Shown: positions 16,823-26,436 of the stretch, piece by piece | Layout of the letters: each line of letters starts with the position of its first letter | How positions within the stretch are numbered: position 1 is the first letter of the stretch | NCBI GenBank assembly: GCA_963739085.1 | Contig: CAVTZA010000010.1 | Coordinates: 372,001-436,000, forward strand | Length of the DNA stretch: 64,000 nucleotides | Direction of reading: 5' to 3' | Source of the DNA: DATFQE01 sp963739085 | Lineage (GTDB): Bacteria > Actinomycetota > Thermoleophilia > Gaiellales > Gaiellaceae | Translations under genes and position numbers: made by a program | The notes under the pieces: generated by a model | Told to the model about the DNA's origin: nothing | Databases searched by the model: none | What the model saw: the letters and a program-made list of their open reading frames with translations, nothing else

Positions 16823-17935
16823 TTGCGGATTCATCGTCTGGTGTCCACCCTCGCTGCGCTCGCGCTCGTCTTCCTGCTCCTCGGGGCCGCCGGGTGCGGA
16901 GGCGACGACGACGATTCGGCGTCGGACACGGTCGCGACCGAGACGAGCGGCGGCGACACGACTGCGAGCGAGACAGGCGCCATCCCTGAGGGCTACTCGG
17001 GCGTCGAAGCGGACTTGCCGACGGCCTACGAAGCGCCGGAGATGCAGGAGGGCACGAGCTGCAAGATCGGCTTCCAGAACCCGGTGGCGGCGAACGAGTT
17101 CCTCGGCTTTGTCCAGAAGGCCATGATCGCCGAGGCGAAGGGCTTCGGCTGCACGGTCGTGGCCCTGGACGACGCGCTCAGCCCGGACAAGCAGGTCTCG
17201 AACATGCAGCAGCTGCTCGGCCAGAACGTGGACGCGATCATCTTCTACCCGCTCGATCCGAGGGCGACCAAGCCCGTGCTGCAGCGGGCGAAGAAGCAGA
17301 ACGTGCCCGTGATCGCGATCGATGCGAGCTTCGGCAAGACGGACCCGGTGCCCCTGATCGCGACCCAGGTGTGGCAGGGCCGTGACATCCAGGCGTTCCT
17401 GCAGGCGAACGCGCTGGCCGAGGAGAAGCCCGACGCCAAGGTCGGCCTGATCGGCATCGGCATCCCGGTGCCCGCGATCAAGTACCTCACCGAGCGTCAG
17501 AAGTTCTACTCGGAGGAGGAGGGCATGACCGTGATCGACACGCAGGACAATCCCTCCGACGACGTCACGGGCGGCGAGAAGGCGGGCAATGCGCTGCTCC
17601 AGCGCAACCAGGACGTCGACTCCGTGATCGGCTACAACGACCCCTCCGCGCTCGGCGCCGTGATCGCTGCCCGCGCGACGGGCCGGGACATCACCGTCGT
17701 CGGGCTCAACGGCTCGAGCGACGGCATCGCGGGCGTCAAGAGCGGCAAGCTGCTCGCGACGGTGCAGGTGGACCCGATCGGGATCGGCAGCCAGACGGCC
17801 GATGCGGCCTACAGCCTGATCACGAAGCAGAACCTCCCTCTGCCCCCGATCGTCATCCGCCCGGGCGTGCTCGTGAATCAGGACAACGTCGACGACCTCC
17901 CGGGCTGGCAGGCACAGCTGGACGAGATCAAGTAG
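16823..17935 (+). CDS. Sugar (ribose-type) ABC transporter substrate-binding lipoprotein
   Basis: 370 residues. TTG 16823 is chosen because AAGGAGG lies just upstream and no ATG/GTG gives a sensible signal peptide. The N-terminus RIHRLVSTLAALALVFLLLG ends in the lipobox GAAGC, predicting a lipid-anchored protein. An acidic, Thr/Ser-rich linker (GGDDDDSASDTVATETSGG) precedes the type I periplasmic-binding fold: CKIGFQNPVAANEFLGF, VSNMQQLLGQNVDAIIFYPL, VPVIAIDASFG and VVGLNGSSDGIAGVKSGKL. Members bind ribose, xylose, inositol, autoinducer-2 or similar ligands. It is the first gene of a three-gene importer with the ATPase at 17949 and the permease at 19481. Confidence 0.88.
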   Translation: MRIHRLVSTLAALALVFLLLGAAGCGGDDDDSASDTVATETSGGDTTASETGAIPEGYSGVEADLPTAYEAPEMQEGTSCKIGFQNPVAANEFLGFVQKAMIAEAKGFGCTVVALDDALSPDKQVSNMQQLLGQNVDAIIFYPLDPRATKPVLQRAKKQNVPVIAIDASFGKTDPVPLIATQVWQGRDIQAFLQANALAEEKPDAKVGLIGIGIPVPAIKYLTERQKFYSEEEGMTVIDTQDNPSDDVTGGEKAGNALLQRNQDVDSVIGYNDPSALGAVIAARATGRDITVVGLNGSSDGIAGVKSGKLLATVQVDPIGIGSQTADAAYSLITKQNLPLPPIVIRPGVLVNQDNVDDLPGWQAQLDEIK

Positions 17936-17948
17936 ACCGGCAGGAGCG

Positions 17949-19484
17949 GTGGGGGCGGCCGACTCCGCCCCCACCCGCGTCGAGCAAATGACCGGGGATC
18001 CGTTCTTGCAGGCGACCGCTCTGCACAAGCGCTACGGGGGCGTCCACGCGCTCCGCGGCGCCCGCATCGCCGTCCATCCCGGTGAGGTGCACGCGCTCGT
18101 CGGCGAGAACGGCTCGGGCAAGTCGACGCTGCTCGGCATCCTCTCGGGCCAGATCAGGGCAGACTCCGGCGAGGTGTTGCTGGCCGGCCGGCCGGCGGCC
18201 TTCAGAAACCCCACCGACGCGCTCCGGAGCGGCATTGCGACCGTGACGCAGGAGACGACGCTGGTGCCCGACCTCTCGATCACGGAGAACGTCTTCCTCG
18301 GGCGCCGCATGGTCCGCCGGGGGCCGTTCGTCGACTGGCGCGCCACTCGACGGCGCGCCTTCGAGGCGCTGCGCCGGCTGGATCTCGACGTCGACCCGTC
18401 GCTGCCGGTTCGACGGCTGCGACCGGATCAGCAGCAGATGGTCGAGATCGCGCGTGCCCTCTCGATCGACGCCCGCGTCCTCGTCCTCGACGAGCCCACG
18501 AGCTCGCTCACCGACGACGAGGTCGCGTCGCTCTTCTCGCTCGTGCGCACTCTGCGGGACGAGGGGGTCGCGATCATCTTCGTCTCGCACCGGTTGAAGG
18601 AGGTGTTCGAGCTGGCGGACCGGATCACCGTGCTCCGGGACGGACAGACCGTCGGCGAGGCGCCGGCCCCCGAGCTCGACCGCCGGAAACTGATCCACCT
18701 CATGGTCGGCCGTGCGCTGGAGGAGATCGAGCCGCCTGCGGCGCAGGAGCACAGCGGCCGGCCCGCTCTACGCGTACGAGGCCTGACGCTGCCGCGGGTC
18801 GTCTCGGACGTGGATCTCGATGTCGAGCCGGGTGAGATCGTCGGCCTCGCGGGACTCGTGGGCGCCGGCCGCAGCGAGCTCCTCGAGACCGTGTTCGGCC
18901 TCCATCGTCCGAGCGCCGGGAGCGTCGAGGTGGACGGCGCCCAGGCCACGTTCCGCAGTCCTCGCCAGGCGATTCGGGGCAGGGTTGCGTTCGTCCCTGC
19001 CGACCGCAAGGTCCAGGGCCTCGTGCACGAGATGACCGTGCGCGAGAATCTCGTCATGGCCTCGACGTCGCGGCTCGCCAGGCTCCGGCGTCCGGTGGCG
19101 CGTCGCGAGCTCCGCGTCGTGCGCGAGTCGTTCGAGGGGATGCGCATCCGCGCCGCCTCCTCCCGTGTCCCGGTCGCGACGCTCTCCGGCGGCAACCAGC
19201 AGAAGGTCGTCCTGGCGAAGTGGCTGGCCACCTCTCCGCGGGTGCTGATGCTCGACGAGCCCACTCGGGGAGTGGACGTCGGGGCGAAGGCCGAGATCTA
19301 CCAGCTGCTGTTCGACGCCGCCGAGAGCGGCCTGGGGATTCTCGTCTCCTCGTCGGAGAACCAGGAGCTGCTGACGCTCTGCGACCGGATCCTGGTCATG
19401 TTCCGGGGCCGCATCGCCGCCGAGCTGTCACGCGACGAGGCGACCGAGGCCAGGATCGCGCACTTCGCCGGCGGTCACGGGTGA
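17949..19484 (+). CDS. Sugar ABC transporter ATP-binding protein, RbsA/MglA type (two ATPase domains)
   Basis: 511 residues with two tandem nucleotide-binding domains. Domain 1 has Walker A LVGENGSGKSTLLGILSG, a VEIARAL signature region and Walker B RVLVLDEPTSSLTDDE. Domain 2 has the degenerate P-loop GLAGLVGAGRSELLETVFG typical of this family, signature TLSGGNQQKVVLAKWL and Walker B LMLDEPTRGVDVGAK. It powers the ribose-type importer. The start is uncertain: GTG 17949 lies only two bases after AGGAG, while ATG 17988 (MTGDPFLQATALHKRYGG) would also give a complete protein. It ends in a GTGA overlap with the permease. Confidence 0.9.
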   Translation: MGAADSAPTRVEQMTGDPFLQATALHKRYGGVHALRGARIAVHPGEVHALVGENGSGKSTLLGILSGQIRADSGEVLLAGRPAAFRNPTDALRSGIATVTQETTLVPDLSITENVFLGRRMVRRGPFVDWRATRRRAFEALRRLDLDVDPSLPVRRLRPDQQQMVEIARALSIDARVLVLDEPTSSLTDDEVASLFSLVRTLRDEGVAIIFVSHRLKEVFELADRITVLRDGQTVGEAPAPELDRRKLIHLMVGRALEEIEPPAAQEHSGRPALRVRGLTLPRVVSDVDLDVEPGEIVGLAGLVGAGRSELLETVFGLHRPSAGSVEVDGAQATFRSPRQAIRGRVAFVPADRKVQGLVHEMTVRENLVMASTSRLARLRRPVARRELRVVRESFEGMRIRAASSRVPVATLSGGNQQKVVLAKWLATSPRVLMLDEPTRGVDVGAKAEIYQLLFDAAESGLGILVSSSENQELLTLCDRILVMFRGRIAAELSRDEATEARIAHFAGGHG

Positions 19485-20561
19485 CCGCCGACGCGAGCGT
19501 CCGCGATGCGGAGCGGCAGACCCTCGGGAGCAGGGCGGCCGGACTCTGGTCGGCGGCGAACCGCTACGCGGTCGTGCTCCTGCTGCTGGTCGGGATCTTC
19601 TGCTTCTTCTCGCTGACGCAGCCCGACTTCTTCTCGCAGGCGAACATCGAGAACCTGCTGACGGGCAGCTCGATCCTGTTCGTGGTCTCGATCGGGATGA
19701 CCTTCGTCGTGCTCACCGGCGGGATCGACCTCTCCGTCGGCTCGCTCCTGGCCCTGTCGGGGATCATCCTTTCCAAGCTGTTCAACGACCTCGGGCTGCC
19801 GGCGCCGCTCGCGGTCCTGGGAACGTGCCTGGCCGCCGCCCTCCTCGGCGGAGCCGTCAACGGCGTGCTGATCGGCCGGCTCGGGCTCTCGTTCTTCGTG
19901 GTCACGCTCGGCACGCTGTCGATCTACCGCGGGATCGTGAACATCTGGTCGGGCACGGAGACGACGTACATCGCGTCGAGCTTCATCGACGGGATCGCGT
20001 TCTCCTCGCTCCTCGGAATCCCCTACCCGATCTGGATCATGGTCGCGACGTACCTCGTCGCGCTCGTGGTGCTGCACTGGACCTACTTCGGCCGGGACGT
20101 CTACGCGGTCGGCGGGAACATCACTGCCGCGCGCCTCTCGGGGATCAACGTCGCACGGACGCTGATCATGGTGTACGCGATCGTCGGCCTCTGTGCCGGG
20201 ATCGGCGGCGTGATCCAGGCGGCGCGGCTGGGCGCGGCCAGTCCGTCTGGTCGGTGAATCGACGCCGCTCGACGCCGCCGCGGCGGTCCTGCTCGGCGGC
20301 ACGAGCTTCCTCGGCGGCGTCGGCGGCGTCACCGGGACGGCGGTCGGGGTGCTCTTCATCGGCACGCTGCAGAATGGGCTCTCCATCTCGGGCGTCTCGA
20401 GCTTCTGGCAGCAGGTGGTGACCGGCGTGATCCTGATCCTCGCAATCGCGATCGACCAGCTCCAGCAAAGGCCGGGCGGACGGCTGCGCGGGCTCAGGGG
20501 TTTCGGCCACGGGCCGACGTCGACGCCCGAGCCGACGGTCGAGGAGAGGTCGCCGTCCTGA
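19481..20561 (+). CDS. Sugar ABC transporter permease, RbsC type, one +1 frameshift
   Basis: Starts at GTG 19481 in the ATPase stop. About nine membrane segments; the RbsC signature VLTGGIDLSVGSLLALSGI is intact, followed by SFFVVTLGTLSIYRGIVNI and VGGNITAARLSGINVARTL. After GAASP the frame hits TGA at 20255-20257. Removing one base at 20247-20249 (CCGTCTGG to CCGTCGG) gives PSVGESTPLDAAAAVLLGG and continues through FLGGVGGVTGTAVGVLFIG to TGA 20559-20561, restoring the normal C-terminus. As written the gene would lack its last two or three helices. It is the membrane component of the transporter encoded just upstream. Confidence 0.8.
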
Positions 20562-21361
20562 CCGCATCGCCGTACTTCGCAGACCAGACGTACACGCGGA
20601 TCCAGGAGCTCCTCGACTCGCCGAAGGTGCCGGTGCTGCTCTGGCCGGTCGGCTCGACCGAGCCGCACGGGCCGCACTCGCCGCTCTCGACCGACCCCAT
20701 CATCTCGATCGGGATCGCCGAGCGGGTCGCGCGGCGCCTCGCGGACGATCCGGAGCTGGCCGTGCTGATCCTGCCGACCCTCGCCTACGCCGTCACGCGC
20801 TACACCGCCGGCTTCGCCGGAGCGATCCACGTCGGCGAGGACTCCCTCAGGAGCATGATCGTCGACGTGTGCAGGTCGCTCGCCGCGCAGGGGTTCCCGC
20901 ACGTCGTGCTCGTCAACAACCACTTCGAGCCCGAGCACGTGCAGACGCTGCATCGCGCGCTCGACGAGCTCGAGGCGGAGGGCATCCGCGCGGGCTACCT
21001 CGACCTGACCCGCCGCGAGCGTGCTCGTAGGCTCACGGAGGAGTTCAAGCTCGGTGAGTGCCACGCGGGCCGCTACGAGACCTCGCTCGTGCTCGCGCAG
21101 GAGCCCGAGCTCGTCGACCGTGAGGCGATGGCGCGGCTCCCCTACGTCGGTGTCAGCTTGCCCGAGGTCATCGCGGCCGGCCTGAAGGACTTCCGGGACA
21201 TGGGCCTGGCAGAGGCCTACTGCGGCGCGCCCGCGGAAGCGACCGCCGAGGAAGGCGAGGCGTCCTACGAGACCCTCGCGGACATGACCGTCGAGGTGAT
21301 CCGCGAGCTCGTCGCGGGCACGGGCGGACGGGATCGGTCAGGGCTCTTCGGCCGTGTGTGA
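20558..21361 (+). CDS. Creatininase family protein
   Basis: 267 residues if started at CTG 20558. The conserved family opening continues upstream of the first GTG (20627): YFADQTYTRIQELLDSPKV leads into VPVLLWPVGSTEPHGPHSP. CTG 20558 lies in a CTGA overlap, eight bases after GAGGAGAGG, and is the best start. Metal-binding elements visible: the E/H cluster in STEPHGPH, the TDP after it, VNNHFEPEH in the middle and ECHAGRYETS. Creatininases open cyclic amides (creatinine to creatine); relatives cleave formamides or the mycofactocin precursor. Followed by hydantoinase/oxoprolinase-type genes, it fits a cyclic-amide (lactam or imide) pathway. Confidence 0.82.
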   Translation: MTASPYFADQTYTRIQELLDSPKVPVLLWPVGSTEPHGPHSPLSTDPIISIGIAERVARRLADDPELAVLILPTLAYAVTRYTAGFAGAIHVGEDSLRSMIVDVCRSLAAQGFPHVVLVNNHFEPEHVQTLHRALDELEAEGIRAGYLDLTRRERARRLTEEFKLGECHAGRYETSLVLAQEPELVDREAMARLPYVGVSLPEVIAAGLKDFRDMGLAEAYCGAPAEATAEEGEASYETLADMTVEVIRELVAGTGGRDRSGLFGRV

Positions 21362-21382
21362 GGCGAGCGGAGGAGCGCTTCC

Positions 21383-23515
21383 ATGGCGTCGATAACCGGC
21401 GTGGACCCCGTGACCTTCGAGATCATCCGCCACAAGCTCTACGGCGTGATGGACGAGGCGATCATCGCGCTCGAGAACGTCTCCGGCTCGCCGATCACGA
21501 ACGAGGGCCACGACCTGATGGCGTCGCTGTACAAGGCCGACGGCGGGCTGATGGTCGGCGGCGTGGGCTTCCTCCACCATCTGACGAGCGCGGCACAGGC
21601 GGTGAAGCACATCCTCGCCACCTACGCCGACGACCCCGGGATCAACGAGGACGACGTCTACTTCCTCAACGACTCCTACACCGCTGCGCTCCACCCGCCG
21701 GACGTCTACCTGATCTCCCCGATCCACTTCGAGGGGCGGCTGACCGGGTTCGCCGCCAACTTCGTGCACGTGACCGACATCGGGGCGATCGACCCCGGCG
21801 GCTTCTCGCCCAGCGCTCGGGACAACTACCAGGAGGGGTTCCAGTCCAAGGGGCTGAAGCTGGTCGAGGCGGGCCGCATGCGGCGAGACGTGCTCGACAC
21901 CTTCCTGAACATGGTCCGCGACCCGGGCATGACCCAGCTCGACCTCAGGTCGCAGCTCGCGGCGAACCACGTCGCGAAGCAGCGGATGCTCGAGCTGTAC
22001 GCGGACTACGGCGCCGACGTCGTGGAAGCCGTGTCCGAGGAGCTCATCCGCCAGTCCGAGCAGCTCGTCCGCAACCGGCTCTCCGAGCTCCCCGACGGCG
22101 AATGGCGCGCGCGCGAGTACATCGACATGCCCGGTGCGAACGCGACCGTGGAGCTGACGGCGATCAAGGAAGGCGACACGCTCACCTACGACTTCACGGG
22201 CTCGAGCCCGCAGGCCGAGCTCGGCGTCAACTGCTCGTACTGGGCGACGTGGGGCGGCCTCTTCGCGCCGATCTTCCCCTTGCTGGCCTGGGACGTGACC
22301 TGGAACGAGGGGGTCACGCGGCCGATCAGGCTGATCGCGCCCGAAGGGACGATCGTCAACTGCATCCGGCCCGCGCCGATCTCGATCGCCACGGTGGGCA
22401 CGATCCAGATCGTCAACAACCTCTCGACTCTCGTGCTGTCGAAGCTCTTCGGCGCGAGTGAGCGGCACGCGCACCGCGCCACCGCGGTCTGGCACGGCAG
22501 CCACGCGCACGTCGAGACGCACGGGTTCACCGAGGAGGGCGAGTTCTTCGTCGCCCCGTTGACCGACACGTTCTGCGGGGCCGCCGGCGCCCGAGCGTTC
22601 GCGGACGGCGTCGACCTGGGCGGCGAGATCCCCAACATCGTCTCGCGCTGGGCGAACGTCGAGAGCCAGGAGCTGAACACCCCGATCCGCTACCTCTTCC
22701 GCCGGGCGGTGCCCGACTCGGGCGGCCCGGGGAAGTACCGCGGGGGCGTCTGCCACGAGTACGCCTTCACCCCGAACCGGACGAGCGGGCCGATGGGGCT
22801 CGTTCTCTTCGGCAAGGGCACCCGCGCGCCGATGAGCCTCGGCCTGTTCGGTGGCTATCCGGGCTGCAACGTCGGCTACACGACCTTCCGCAAGGGCAAC
22901 GTCGACGAGCTCCCCGACCGGCTCGAGGCGCTGCGGGGCGAGGAGCAGGTCGAGCAGTCGTGGGGTCACGTCGAGCTCGACGAGGGTGACATCCAGTACG
23001 TCCGCTTCATGGGCGGCGGCGGCTACGGCGACCCGCTCGACCGCGACCCCGACCTCGTGCTCGCCGACGTGCTGGCCGGCCTCGTGACCGAGGCGCCGGC
23101 GCGCGACATCTACGGGGTCGTGCTGCACGGCGAGTCGGTGGACGTGGAGGCGACCAGCGGGAGGCGCGCCGCGCTGCGCTCGGAGCGCGTTGGTCGCGAG
23201 CTGGAGCCGGCCGAGCGCGTCGAGGTCCAGCGCACCGGGATGCGCCTGTCCGAGTACCTTCAGCGCACCCCCGACGGGGCGACGCAGTGCACCTGGTGCG
23301 GCGCCGAGGTAGCCGCGGCAGGTGCCGACTGGAAGGACCACGCCGTGCTGCGGCGGCTGCCCGTGGAGCGCGCCGGCCCGCACCGCGTCGCGTCCGGAGA
23401 GTTCTTCCTGATCGAGGCCTGCTGTCCCGGCTGCGGGACGCTGCTCGACACGGAGCTCGCCGCAGGCGACGACCCCCACACCCACGACCGCGTCCACCGC
23501 TGGCCGGAGGCCTGA
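21383..23515 (+). CDS. Hydantoinase B/oxoprolinase-type protein with C-terminal acetone-carboxylase-gamma-like domain
   Basis: 710 residues, ATG 21383. Residues ~1-560 match the HyuB family: DPVTFEIIRHKLYGVMDEA at the start, FLNDSYTAALHPPDVYLISP, GEFFVAPLTDTFCGAAGARA and a MGGGGYGDPLDRDPD end. The last ~110 residues (from SEYLQRTPDGATQCTWCG) contain two cysteine pairs, CTWCG and CCPGCGTLLDTE, as in the small gamma subunit of acetone/acetophenone carboxylases. With HyuA next door this would form an ATP-dependent complex that either hydrolyses a cyclic amide or carboxylates a ketone. The fused gamma-like domain favours carboxylase ancestry; the adjacent creatininase favours amide chemistry, so the reaction is undecided. 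Confidence 0.85.
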   Translation: MASITGVDPVTFEIIRHKLYGVMDEAIIALENVSGSPITNEGHDLMASLYKADGGLMVGGVGFLHHLTSAAQAVKHILATYADDPGINEDDVYFLNDSYTAALHPPDVYLISPIHFEGRLTGFAANFVHVTDIGAIDPGGFSPSARDNYQEGFQSKGLKLVEAGRMRRDVLDTFLNMVRDPGMTQLDLRSQLAANHVAKQRMLELYADYGADVVEAVSEELIRQSEQLVRNRLSELPDGEWRAREYIDMPGANATVELTAIKEGDTLTYDFTGSSPQAELGVNCSYWATWGGLFAPIFPLLAWDVTWNEGVTRPIRLIAPEGTIVNCIRPAPISIATVGTIQIVNNLSTLVLSKLFGASERHAHRATAVWHGSHAHVETHGFTEEGEFFVAPLTDTFCGAAGARAFADGVDLGGEIPNIVSRWANVESQELNTPIRYLFRRAVPDSGGPGKYRGGVCHEYAFTPNRTSGPMGLVLFGKGTRAPMSLGLFGGYPGCNVGYTTFRKGNVDELPDRLEALRGEEQVEQSWGHVELDEGDIQYVRFMGGGGYGDPLDRDPDLVLADVLAGLVTEAPARDIYGVVLHGESVDVEATSGRRAALRSERVGRELEPAERVEVQRTGMRLSEYLQRTPDGATQCTWCGAEVAAAGADWKDHAVLRRLPVERAGPHRVASGEFFLIEACCPGCGTLLDTELAAGDDPHTHDRVHRWPEA

Positions 23516-25614
23516 TGGAGTACGTGGTCGGCATCGACATCGGCGGGACCTGCACCGACTGCGTCGTCGTCGACGGCGAGGGGAACGTCACCCTGGGCAA
23601 GGCGTTCTCGACGCCGCCGGACTTCTCCGCCGGCATCCTCGACTCGCTCGGCATCGCCGCCGAGCAGCTCGGCACCGAGGCAGGAGCGCTGCTTTCGCAG
23701 ACACGGCTCTTCCTGCACTCGTCGACGGTGGCCGAGAACGCCGTCGTCGACGGCACACTCGCGCGCGCCGGCGTGATCACGACCCGGGGCTTCGAGGACA
23801 CGCTCTTCGCGATGCGTGGCGGCTACGGCCGCTGGTCCGGGCTGACGGAGGACGAGAAGCGGAACCCGATCGACACGGACAAGCCGCCGCCGATCGTCCC
23901 TCGGTCGCTCGTCGTCGGGATCGCCGAGCGGACGGATGCGAACGGCGACGTGAAGGTGACCGCGCCCGAGGACCAGATCGAAGCAGCGGTGCAGACGCTC
24001 GTGGCCGCAGGGGTGGACGCGATCGCGGTCAGCACGCTCTGGTCGTTCGCGAACCCCTCGACGGAACGCCAGGTCGCCGACGTGGTGCGGCGAATCGCCC
24101 CCGGCGCGTTCCTCACGCTCTCGCACGAGATCGCACCGGTCGTGGGCGAGTACGAGCGCACCTCCACCACGGCCCTCAACGCTCGCCTCGGCCCGTTCGT
24201 GCACGGGTACCTCGACAACTTGCGCGCAAGGCTCGCCGAGCACGGGTTCTCGGGCCAGCTGCTCGTCGCGCAGGCCTACGGAGGACTGCTCCCGGTCGAC
24301 GAGGCTGCGACGCGTCCGGTCGGGATGATCGAATCGGGCCCCGTCAGCGGCCTCGTCGGCTCGCAGAGCCTCGGGGAGCAGCTCGGCCTGCGGAACATCA
24401 TTGCGGCCGACATGGGCGGCACCACGTTCAAGGTCGGGACCGTCCGCGAGGGGCTGATCGAGTACCAGCGCGAGTCGATGGTGCTGCGCTACCACTACGC
24501 GCTCCCCAAGATGGACGTGGTCTCGCTCGGGCTCGCCGGCGGCAGCATCATCTCCGTCGACGGGCGGACGGGCACCCCGCGCATCGGGCCACGGTCCGCA
24601 GGCTCATACCCCGGCCCCATCTGTTACGCCCACGGCGGCACGGAGCCGACGGTCACGGACATCGACGCGATCCTCGGTTACCTCAACCCGAGCTACTTCC
24701 TGGGCGGCCGTGCCGAGCTCGACGTCGCGAAGGCACGGCGGCTCTTCACCGAGCAGGTCGCGGAGCCGCTCGGCCTCGACGTGATCGAGGCGGCTGCGGC
24801 GATGTACAAGCTCTCGAACAGCCTCTTCTTCGACCTCCTGCACAAGACGACGGTGCAGCGCGGGCTCGATCCTCGCCGCTTCGCGCTCTTTTCGTTCGGC
24901 GGCACCGCGGGCATGCACGTCGGCGCCTACGGCGAGGACCTCGGCGTCTCGACGATCGTGATCCCGCACTCGGCCTCCGTCCACGGCGCCTTCGGGCTCG
25001 TCATGTCGGACATCGCCCACGAGGACCAGATCACGCGACCCCTGCGGGCACCGTTCGACCTGGGAGCGATCGAGGAGATCTACGACCGGCTGGAGCAGCG
25101 GATGACGGAGCAGCTCGCGAAGGAGGGCTTCGAGCGGAGCCAGATGCGGCTCCAGCGTGCCGTCGACATGCGCTATCGCCGGCAGGTGCACATCGTGACC
25201 TCCCCCTTCGTCGGCGACGAGGTCAGCCCCGAGTCGCTGGAGCAGACGATCGAGCTGTTCGAGCGGCTCTACGAAGAGAAGTACGGCCCGCAGTCCGCTT
25301 ACCGTGAGGCGGGCATCGAGCTCGTCAGCTTCCGGGTCCGCGGCGTCGGAGCCGTCAGCAAGCAGGAGCTCCACGTCGAAGAGCTCGGCGACGACGATCC
25401 GTCGGCCGCCCTCGTCGACCGGGTCGAGGCCTGGGTGGACAAGGCCGGCGAGCTCCAGGAGGTTCCCGGCTACGACTTCGAGCGGCTCCAGCCGGGCAAC
25501 TCGGTTCGCGGCCCCGCGATCGTCTGGACGCCGATCACGACGCTCGTGATCCCGCCCGGGCAGGCAGCACGGCTGGACGAGCACCGGAACCTCGTCCTCT
25601 CCGTCGACGGCTGA
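23515..25614 (+). CDS. Hydantoinase A/oxoprolinase-type ATP-dependent subunit
   Basis: 699 residues, ATG 23515 overlapping the HyuB TGA by one base. The ASKHA-type ATPase start VVGIDIGGTCTDCVVVDGEG is diagnostic, followed by LFLHSSTVAENAVVDG, ITTRGFEDTLFAMRGGYGR, IESGPVSGLVGSQSLGEQ, ADMGGTTFKVGTV and RFALFSFGGTAGMHVGAYG. These subunits phosphorylate the carbonyl of the substrate in N-methylhydantoinase, 5-oxoprolinase, caprolactamase and acetone/acetophenone carboxylase. Its partner is the upstream fused HyuB-type protein. No frameshift or missing motif is seen. Confidence 0.9.
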   Translation: MEYVVGIDIGGTCTDCVVVDGEGNVTLGKAFSTPPDFSAGILDSLGIAAEQLGTEAGALLSQTRLFLHSSTVAENAVVDGTLARAGVITTRGFEDTLFAMRGGYGRWSGLTEDEKRNPIDTDKPPPIVPRSLVVGIAERTDANGDVKVTAPEDQIEAAVQTLVAAGVDAIAVSTLWSFANPSTERQVADVVRRIAPGAFLTLSHEIAPVVGEYERTSTTALNARLGPFVHGYLDNLRARLAEHGFSGQLLVAQAYGGLLPVDEAATRPVGMIESGPVSGLVGSQSLGEQLGLRNIIAADMGGTTFKVGTVREGLIEYQRESMVLRYHYALPKMDVVSLGLAGGSIISVDGRTGTPRIGPRSAGSYPGPICYAHGGTEPTVTDIDAILGYLNPSYFLGGRAELDVAKARRLFTEQVAEPLGLDVIEAAAAMYKLSNSLFFDLLHKTTVQRGLDPRRFALFSFGGTAGMHVGAYGEDLGVSTIVIPHSASVHGAFGLVMSDIAHEDQITRPLRAPFDLGAIEEIYDRLEQRMTEQLAKEGFERSQMRLQRAVDMRYRRQVHIVTSPFVGDEVSPESLEQTIELFERLYEEKYGPQSAYREAGIELVSFRVRGVGAVSKQELHVEELGDDDPSAALVDRVEAWVDKAGELQEVPGYDFERLQPGNSVRGPAIVWTPITTLVIPPGQAARLDEHRNLVLSVDG

Positions 25615-25644
25615 TCCGCGCTCCCGGGTTTCCTTCTTTCGCGC

Positions 25645-26436
25645 ATGGTGCGAGAATCGCGCAATGCATGCGGCAACGGTGACGTCGCGCTGATGCGCGG
25701 GTTCGTCGTCTCGGAGGGGTCGGTCGAAAGCCGTGCCGAGCCCGGGGACACGGCTGACGTGAAGGTGACGATCGATCGCGGCTCGGGCTCCGAGCGGCTG
25801 GAGCAGCGTCTGATTCGCTGCTCTCCGGGGCGCTCGAGGCCGCGCACCCTCGATGCAGCCCAGCAGGTGCTCTTCGTCGTCTCCGGGCAAGGCGCGCTCG
25901 TGGTCGACGGCCGTGCCCACGGTCTCGAGCCCGACACGGGCGCCTACGTGGCGGCGGGCGAGAGCTTCGAATTCGACAACCCGGGCCCGGACCAGCTCGT
26001 GGTCCTGGCCGTCAGCGCTCCACAGGACGAGTCAGCGCCCGCCGCCGAAGGGCGAACGGTCCGCTACGAGGACCGGCCGACGCTTCCGGCCGGGGGCGAC
26101 CGCAAGTTCCGCTTCCTCGTCGACCACGAGGTCGGCTCCCGGGACGTGACGCAGTTTCTCGGCGTGATCGCGCCGGGTCGCGCCCCGGATCACAGCCACG
26201 TCTACGACGAGGTGATCTACGTCATAGAGGGTGAGGGCAAGCTGCATCTCGACGGGACCGAGACGGCGATTTCGGGCGGCTCATGCATCCATCTGCCGCC
26301 GCTGGTCGAACATTGTCTGGAGAACAGCGGTAATCACCCGATGCGCGTGCTGGGGGTCTTCCACCCTGCAGGCGACCCGGCCTCGCGGGCCTACGAGGCA
26401 ACGCAAGAGCAGTCATCAAAGGGAGGAAGGGCATGA
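25645..26436 (+). CDS. Two-domain cupin protein
   Basis: 263 residues from ATG 25645; ATG 25693 (MRGFVVSEGSVESR) is a plausible alternative, because the first 16 residues look unlike the rest. Two cupin beta-barrels are visible: the first with VLFVVSGQGALVVDGRAH, the second with a metal-type DHSHVYDEVIYVIEGEGKL and a late LPPLVEHCLEN. Bicupins in nitrogen-compound operons include ureidoglycine aminohydrolase and dioxygenases; here only the second barrel has a likely His/His/Glu metal site. It lies between HyuA and a binding protein whose ATG overlaps its TGA, so it is probably part of the same catabolic transcript. Confidence 0.78.
   Translation: MVRESRNACGNGDVALMRGFVVSEGSVESRAEPGDTADVKVTIDRGSGSERLEQRLIRCSPGRSRPRTLDAAQQVLFVVSGQGALVVDGRAHGLEPDTGAYVAAGESFEFDNPGPDQLVVLAVSAPQDESAPAAEGRTVRYEDRPTLPAGGDRKFRFLVDHEVGSRDVTQFLGVIAPGRAPDHSHVYDEVIYVIEGEGKLHLDGTETAISGGSCIHLPPLVEHCLENSGNHPMRVLGVFHPAGDPASRAYEATQEQSSKGGRA

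Noticed and set aside
21338..23497. A 719-codon minus-strand open frame opposite the HyuB gene
   Set aside because: No recognisable motif and low-complexity Arg/Val/Asp composition; the plus-strand protein is strongly conserved.
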